Origin: Phycisphaerales bacterium
GTDB taxonomy: Bacteria; Planctomycetota; Phycisphaerae; UBA1845
DNA: 64,000 bases
NCBI GenBank assembly: GCA_020852275.1
Contig: JADZBE010000011.1
Span: 124,001 to 188,000 of the forward strand
Direction: 5' to 3'
Notes under the pieces: model-generated
Database searches by the model: none
Seen by the model: only the letters and a program-made list of their open reading frames with translations
Told to the model about the DNA's origin: nothing
Program-made: the position numbers and the translations under genes
Shown here: piece after piece, positions 60,942 through 64,000 of the stretch
Layout of the letters: each line of letters begins with the position of its first letter
Position numbering within the stretch: the stretch's first letter is position 1

Positions 60942-61698
60942 GCTCAACCTCCTTGTTGGTCGTGGATGGCCACCACGCCTGCGCCGATCATCTGTCTGCC
61001 ACGAAAACGCCGCCGGTGGTATCCACCAACCACTCGCCCGCCCCGCGTCGCCCCAGACGCCCCGGCTCGCGTCCTGGGGCCTTCTGGACGCCGCCCCCAA
61101 CGCCAAGCAAAGACTCGCTATGGCGGTGCGGTCCCGCGCAAACCTCGCGGCGTCCCATCCACCGGTAGGACCCGTGGGGCCTTTTGTCAGTTTTGTCAGG
61201 TGGCTCCAGGGGCGTAGGCGCGCAATTCGCAGGCCGGCGGATGGTTGCAACAGGCCTTCTGTCGGTTTTGTCAGTGACCGGCTGGGGGAAACCCGTGAAT
61301 TGGCGAGCATGGCGCACCCCCGTCGGCCCTCCCCAACGGTTCGGTGAACTATGATTGCGCGTGCCCACATAGAACCTTCTGCGTGGCCACCAACAAAAGG
61401 CAAGGCGCCGCCATCAGGATTTTCCAACAACTAGACATGACGAATGACCGGGCTTGACAGGCGTTGTCAGCAGTACCGAACGAGCAGCAAAATAATATCC
61501 AGAGAGCCGTGCGAAATGCGCGGCGGCGTGCTGGCAAGCAGATTGATCGCATGAGCGCGCAAGGCGTATGTGGGTAATAGTGAGGCGTTACAGATGGTCC
61601 ACGCAAACGGGGGAGGCTTCTGCTGGAAGGTCCAGTGCAAGGTGTTTCGTCATGCGCCGTAACTCTTGTAGTTGTGCGAACTTGGAACCGCCCGCGCG
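60942..61698. other. Right end of the element, non-coding, with inverted TGTCAG repeats
   Basis: No convincing gene lies in 757 bp. CCTTTTGTCAGTTTTGTCAG (61180-61199) and CTTCTGTCGGTTTTGTCAG (61257-61275) are in opposite orientation to those at the left end. TGACAGGCGTTGTCA (61455-61469) is a perfect TGACA/TGTCA palindrome. Confidence 0.55.
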
Positions 61699-61749
61699 CA
61701 CGTTGCCAACGTGAATGTCGTCGGTTCGAGCCCGATCACCCGCTTTCCT
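61699..61749 (+). other. attR (tRNA-Gly 3' fragment)
   Basis: It is the 51-bp perfect copy of 26825-26875. It includes the 3' half of tRNA-Gly but no 5' half and is not a functional tRNA. Confidence 0.92.
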
Positions 61750-61950
61750 GCCCGCACGGTTTCCTGATCCGGCATCGGTTGCTGACCATCGATCGCGTCG
61801 GACCCTTCAGACTCCACATGGCTCAGATGGCGCGCCCGGGGCCTGAACGTCCATCATGTCGGACGGCGAGATCGTGACCGGACCGAATGACATGGACAGG
61901 AACGTAAAAACTGAAGCTGTGCGACCGTCACCTTTGCACTTCGCGGAGTG

Positions 61951-62895
61951 TCATGGACATGGGTAGGACTTCTCGTCCGTGGCACCGCAGCCCCAGGTGG
62001 CGGCGGCCGTGCCTTCGCCAGCCGCGGGACGCTTGAAACGAGCGCGGGCTTTGCCTGCGGCGTCGAGCGTGCCGGAGTGCGAGTCACCGGAGGAGAGTCT
62101 CACGGTGAAAGCGTCGCCTGGGAAGCCGTCGACCAGGCGGATAGTTAGCTTATTGCCGTTGGGCCCCGCGCGGCAGCGTGCCTTGGCGATGCGCTCGCTG
62201 CCGGTGCAGCAGGTTCCTGAGGTGGCTTCGATCCGATAGGCGCTGTCACCGGCGCCGTAATCCGCATCTCCGGCGGACCGCCACTCCGTAAAACCATATC
62301 CGCCTTCCCCTTCGTTCACGGGTCCATCGCGCAAGAACGAGTCGGTTCCCGCAGGTATGTTGTCGCGGACAGTATAGGCCCAATCATCGGAACTTGAGTA
62401 GACCTGAACGTCGAGGTAGTATTCATGATTTGGCAGAAGACAAATCTCAAGTCCTGAAATCGAGGAAAGCACGCCCTGCAGCCCGAACACTCCGTCTGTA
62501 AACCTTTCGTTGATTACATTGAGTCCCAGCTCGCTCGCACGTGCCGAGTACACTGCCTCTTCGGCAGGTCTGTCATCGGCCTTTTCGAAGATGCTGATCC
62601 TGGCATCCTGCGGCAGCACTCCGAAATAAGTAAGGTTGCCGACGGTTACTTCCGTGACGACATGCCCTGTGTCCGTAGCACGGAAATCGTCGGCTACCTG
62701 GATAGCGGTGCGACGTCCCCAAAGGTTCTCACCCCCGATCGCGTTGCCATTCGCTGTGTCAAAGTCCGTGCGCAAGATTCCAAGCTGATCCATGATAGTT
62801 TCGGCGCAAGCGGCGGGCAAAGCAAGAATGCTCGCGGCGAAGATCAAGGCGATGAGCTGCCATCGGCCATGTGCCGGCCGTTTCTTCAAGGACAT
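61951..62895 (-). CDS. Exported protein, unknown function, planctomycete type
   Basis: It is 314 aa. A signal peptide (RWQLIALIFAASILALPAACAE) is clear; the mature part is probably outside the cytoplasm. The middle has LTYFGVLPQDARISIFEKAD and ICLLPNHEYYLDVQVYSSSD patterns of a beta-sandwich. The C-terminus (RLVDGFPGDAFTVRLSSGDS ... WGCGATDEKSYPCP) is repeated, broken, just upstream. The ATG at 62895 precedes the signal; further upstream frame is the pseudogene. Confidence 0.75.
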   Translation of the reverse strand: MSLKKRPAHGRWQLIALIFAASILALPAACAETIMDQLGILRTDFDTANGNAIGGENLWGRRTAIQVADDFRATDTGHVVTEVTVGNLTYFGVLPQDARISIFEKADDRPAEEAVYSARASELGLNVINERFTDGVFGLQGVLSSISGLEICLLPNHEYYLDVQVYSSSDDWAYTVRDNIPAGTDSFLRDGPVNEGEGGYGFTEWRSAGDADYGAGDSAYRIEATSGTCCTGSERIAKARCRAGPNGNKLTIRLVDGFPGDAFTVRLSSGDSHSGTLDAAGKARARFKRPAAGEGTAAATWGCGATDEKSYPCP

Positions 62896-63245
62896 TGGTA
62901 CGACTCCTCGCCGCTCGCCCCGCAGCCCCAGGCGGCGGCGGCCGTGCCGTCGCCGGACGCAAGCCTCTTGTAGCGCACGCGCGCCCTGCCGGTTGAGTCG
63001 AGCGCGCCGGATTGTGCTTCGCCGGAGGAGATCTCCACGTTGAACGTGTCGCCTGGAAAGCCATCGACCAGGCGCACCGTCAGCTTGTTGCCTCTCCTCG
63101 CGCGCGGCAGCGCGCCTTGGCGATGCGCTCGCCGCCGGCAGCGCGCCAATCCGTCCAACCATACCCGCCCTCCCCTTCGTCCACGGGTCCATCGCGCAAG
63201 AACGAGTCGGTTCCTGCAGGTATGTTGTCGCGGACAGTATAGCAG
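62886..63245 (-). pseudogene. Broken tandem copy of the exported protein's C-terminal half
   Basis: YTVRDNIPAGTDSFLRDGPV DEGEGGYGWTDWRAAGGERI AKARC is followed, after one frameshift, by RGNKLTVRLVDGFPGDTFNV and GDGTAAAAWGCGASGEESYQCP with stop. The order and sequence match the intact protein, but a middle segment is deleted. It has no start; its stop overlaps the intact gene's start. Confidence 0.85.
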
Positions 63246-63275
63246 CCCGTGGTGAAACCCAAAACCAGACGTGGG

Positions 63276-63380
63276 ATCCGTCACCCCCGCGGAAGCGGGG
63301 GTCCAGTCCGCCCGGGAAAACCGCTGGATTCCCTCTCCTCGCAATCCACCGACTGGATTCCCGCCTTCGCGGGAATGACG
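63276..63380. repeat. Pair of REP-like inverted repeats
   Basis: CACCCCCGCGGAAGCGGGGG + TCCAG (63282-63306) and GGATTCCCGCCTTCGCGGGA + ATGAC (63352-63376) are palindromes of the same family as 6098-6125, facing each other. The rest of 63246-63747 holds no convincing gene. Confidence 0.7.
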
Positions 63381-63747
63381 CGCGTCGCCTTTCGCCACAG
63401 GCTGCTGGTACTCTCTGGTCAGGCGCTCGGCGAACCAGCGATGCAGATCAGACTGGCGGGCGAAGCGCGACAAGCCGCCTGCGTCGCTGCGCGGTGCTCC
63501 GGAAGGGTCGCGCCGTTAGACGGATTCAACCCGATCGGTTTCGGTGGAGCTTCCGCTCCCAAGGGGAGCAGTCGGCGGACGGAGGCGTCGATGCTGGAGT
63601 TCCACTGATGGGGTTCCCAGAAGTCCATGACGGACCGCTCAACGACCGCTCGGTCAACTCGCGGGGGATGGGAACTGTCTGAAGAGTCGCGCCGACCGTG
63701 GGAATCAGCGGCGGGCGGCAGGGTAAACCGTCCCGCTCGCAGCGGGA

Positions 63748-63821
63748 TGGGCGATATAGGACTCGAACCTATGACCTCTCGGGTGTGATCCGAACGCTCT
63801 AACCAACTGAGCTAATCGCCC
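63748..63821 (-). tRNA. tRNA-Val(CAC)
   Basis: The minus-strand 74-nt cloverleaf has acceptor GGGCGAT/ATCGCCC, D arm TAGCTCAGTTGGTTAGAGC, anticodon loop ATCACAC (anticodon CAC), T arm AGGTTCGAGTCCT, and discriminator A. CCA is not encoded. Confidence 0.95.
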
Positions 63822-64000
63822 GCCGCCGGCGAGGGTTCTGAGGAACTCGGTTCGCACTTGCGATCGCGCTCCGCACGGGCTTCCTCACCGCGTGGAGGAG
63901 CGATTCTATCGAGCGCCGCAGTCCACGCAAGCGCGGTCGTTTCGGTGCGAACGGAGCACCAGGACACCCGCACGGGCAGCGCGTGGTAAAACTCGAAATC

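Larger units (their letters stand above)
26825..61749. mobile_element. Integrative element of about 34.9 kb in tRNA-Gly
   Basis: It is bounded by 51-bp perfect direct repeats (26825-26875 and 61699-61749) that are the 3' half of tRNA-Gly. A tyrosine integrase sits next to the left end. The contents are accessory: AlpA-type regulators, primase-like proteins, type I restriction, RHS toxin, phage terminases and HNH, and an intein-bearing methyltransferase. Terminases exist but no portal, capsid or tail genes, so it is not a complete prophage. It may be a phage satellite, a decayed prophage or a defence island. Excision would restore a single tRNA copy. Confidence 0.92.

Noticed and set aside
60942-61430. 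N-terminal extension of the ParB-methyltransferase to an upstream start.
   Set aside because: AAGGAGGT precedes the ATG at 60941 and the extension is encoded by TGTCAG repeats; it has no family sequence.
63246-63740. A small gene upstream of the broken exported-protein copy.
   Set aside because: The frames run through REP-like palindromes, and no ribosome site or homology is visible.

Overview
The window is high-GC bacterial DNA that looks like a planctomycete, possibly a Phycisphaerae-like lineage. This is an inference from several features. There is a huge PQQ-type beta-propeller/TPR exported protein, a DUF2723 (TMEM260-like) membrane protein and an McsA/McsB pair. There are exported repeat proteins, a zinc-ribbon tail (CERCTYDLRGN...CPECG) common in planctomycete hypotheticals, and dispersed short GC-rich repeats that also sit inside genes. 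No rRNA genes and no CRISPR array were seen.

Left host region (1-26.8 kb). It opens with the 3' part of mutL, then purA, uppS and, on the minus strand, a glycosyltransferase/DUF2723/sarcosine-oxidase-like operon followed by thrC. Next come mcsA-mcsB and the Mrp-type Fe-S carrier ATPase, a HAF-like repeat protein, and fabI. Behind fabI is a DUF433/DUF5615 toxin-antitoxin-like pair flanked by a 129-bp direct repeat of the fabI 3' end. A two-gene nucleotidyltransferase (AbiEii-like) module and a small phage-CII-like regulator follow. The overlapping run rsmA, cysteine desulfurase, mtnP leads to the PQQ-like giant protein and tRNA-Gly(GCC).

Mobile element (26,825-61,749, about 34.9 kb). A 51-bp identical copy of the tRNA-Gly 3' end lies at each boundary (attL within the intact tRNA, attR at 61,699-61,749). 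A tyrosine integrase lies next to attL. The rest is accessory DNA in blocks. (a) A minus-strand replication/control block has two AlpA-type HTH proteins, a DUF3987 protein and an archaeo-eukaryotic-primase-like protein. (b) A tightly coupled six-gene plus-strand operon, hsdR - nucleotide-cyclase-fold-like protein - hsdS - DUF5131 (Gp37/Gp68) - TcmP - hsdM, forms an unusual composite type I restriction system. (c) A 2541-residue RHS protein has an unrecognised C-terminal tail, an adjacent candidate immunity gene, and a displaced broken RHS tip beyond it. (d) A phage packaging remnant contains P27 TerS, TerL and HNH without capsid, portal or tail genes, and small phage-like ORFs include a zinc-knuckle/H1-like/HARE-HTH fusion. 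(e) A ParB-like/adenine methyltransferase is interrupted by a 274-residue intein that carries what looks like a GIY-YIG endonuclease core instead of LAGLIDADG. Short TGTCAG/CTGACA repeats lie near both ends in inverted orientation.

Right host region (61.75-64 kb). It holds an exported protein, a broken tandem copy of its C-terminal half, REP-like inverted repeats and tRNA-Val(CAC).

The best candidates for an undescribed system are the six-gene type I R-M/TcmP/cyclase-like operon, the intein, and the RHS tail with its neighbour. The whole element resembles a large phage satellite or decayed prophage reused as a defence and competition island.
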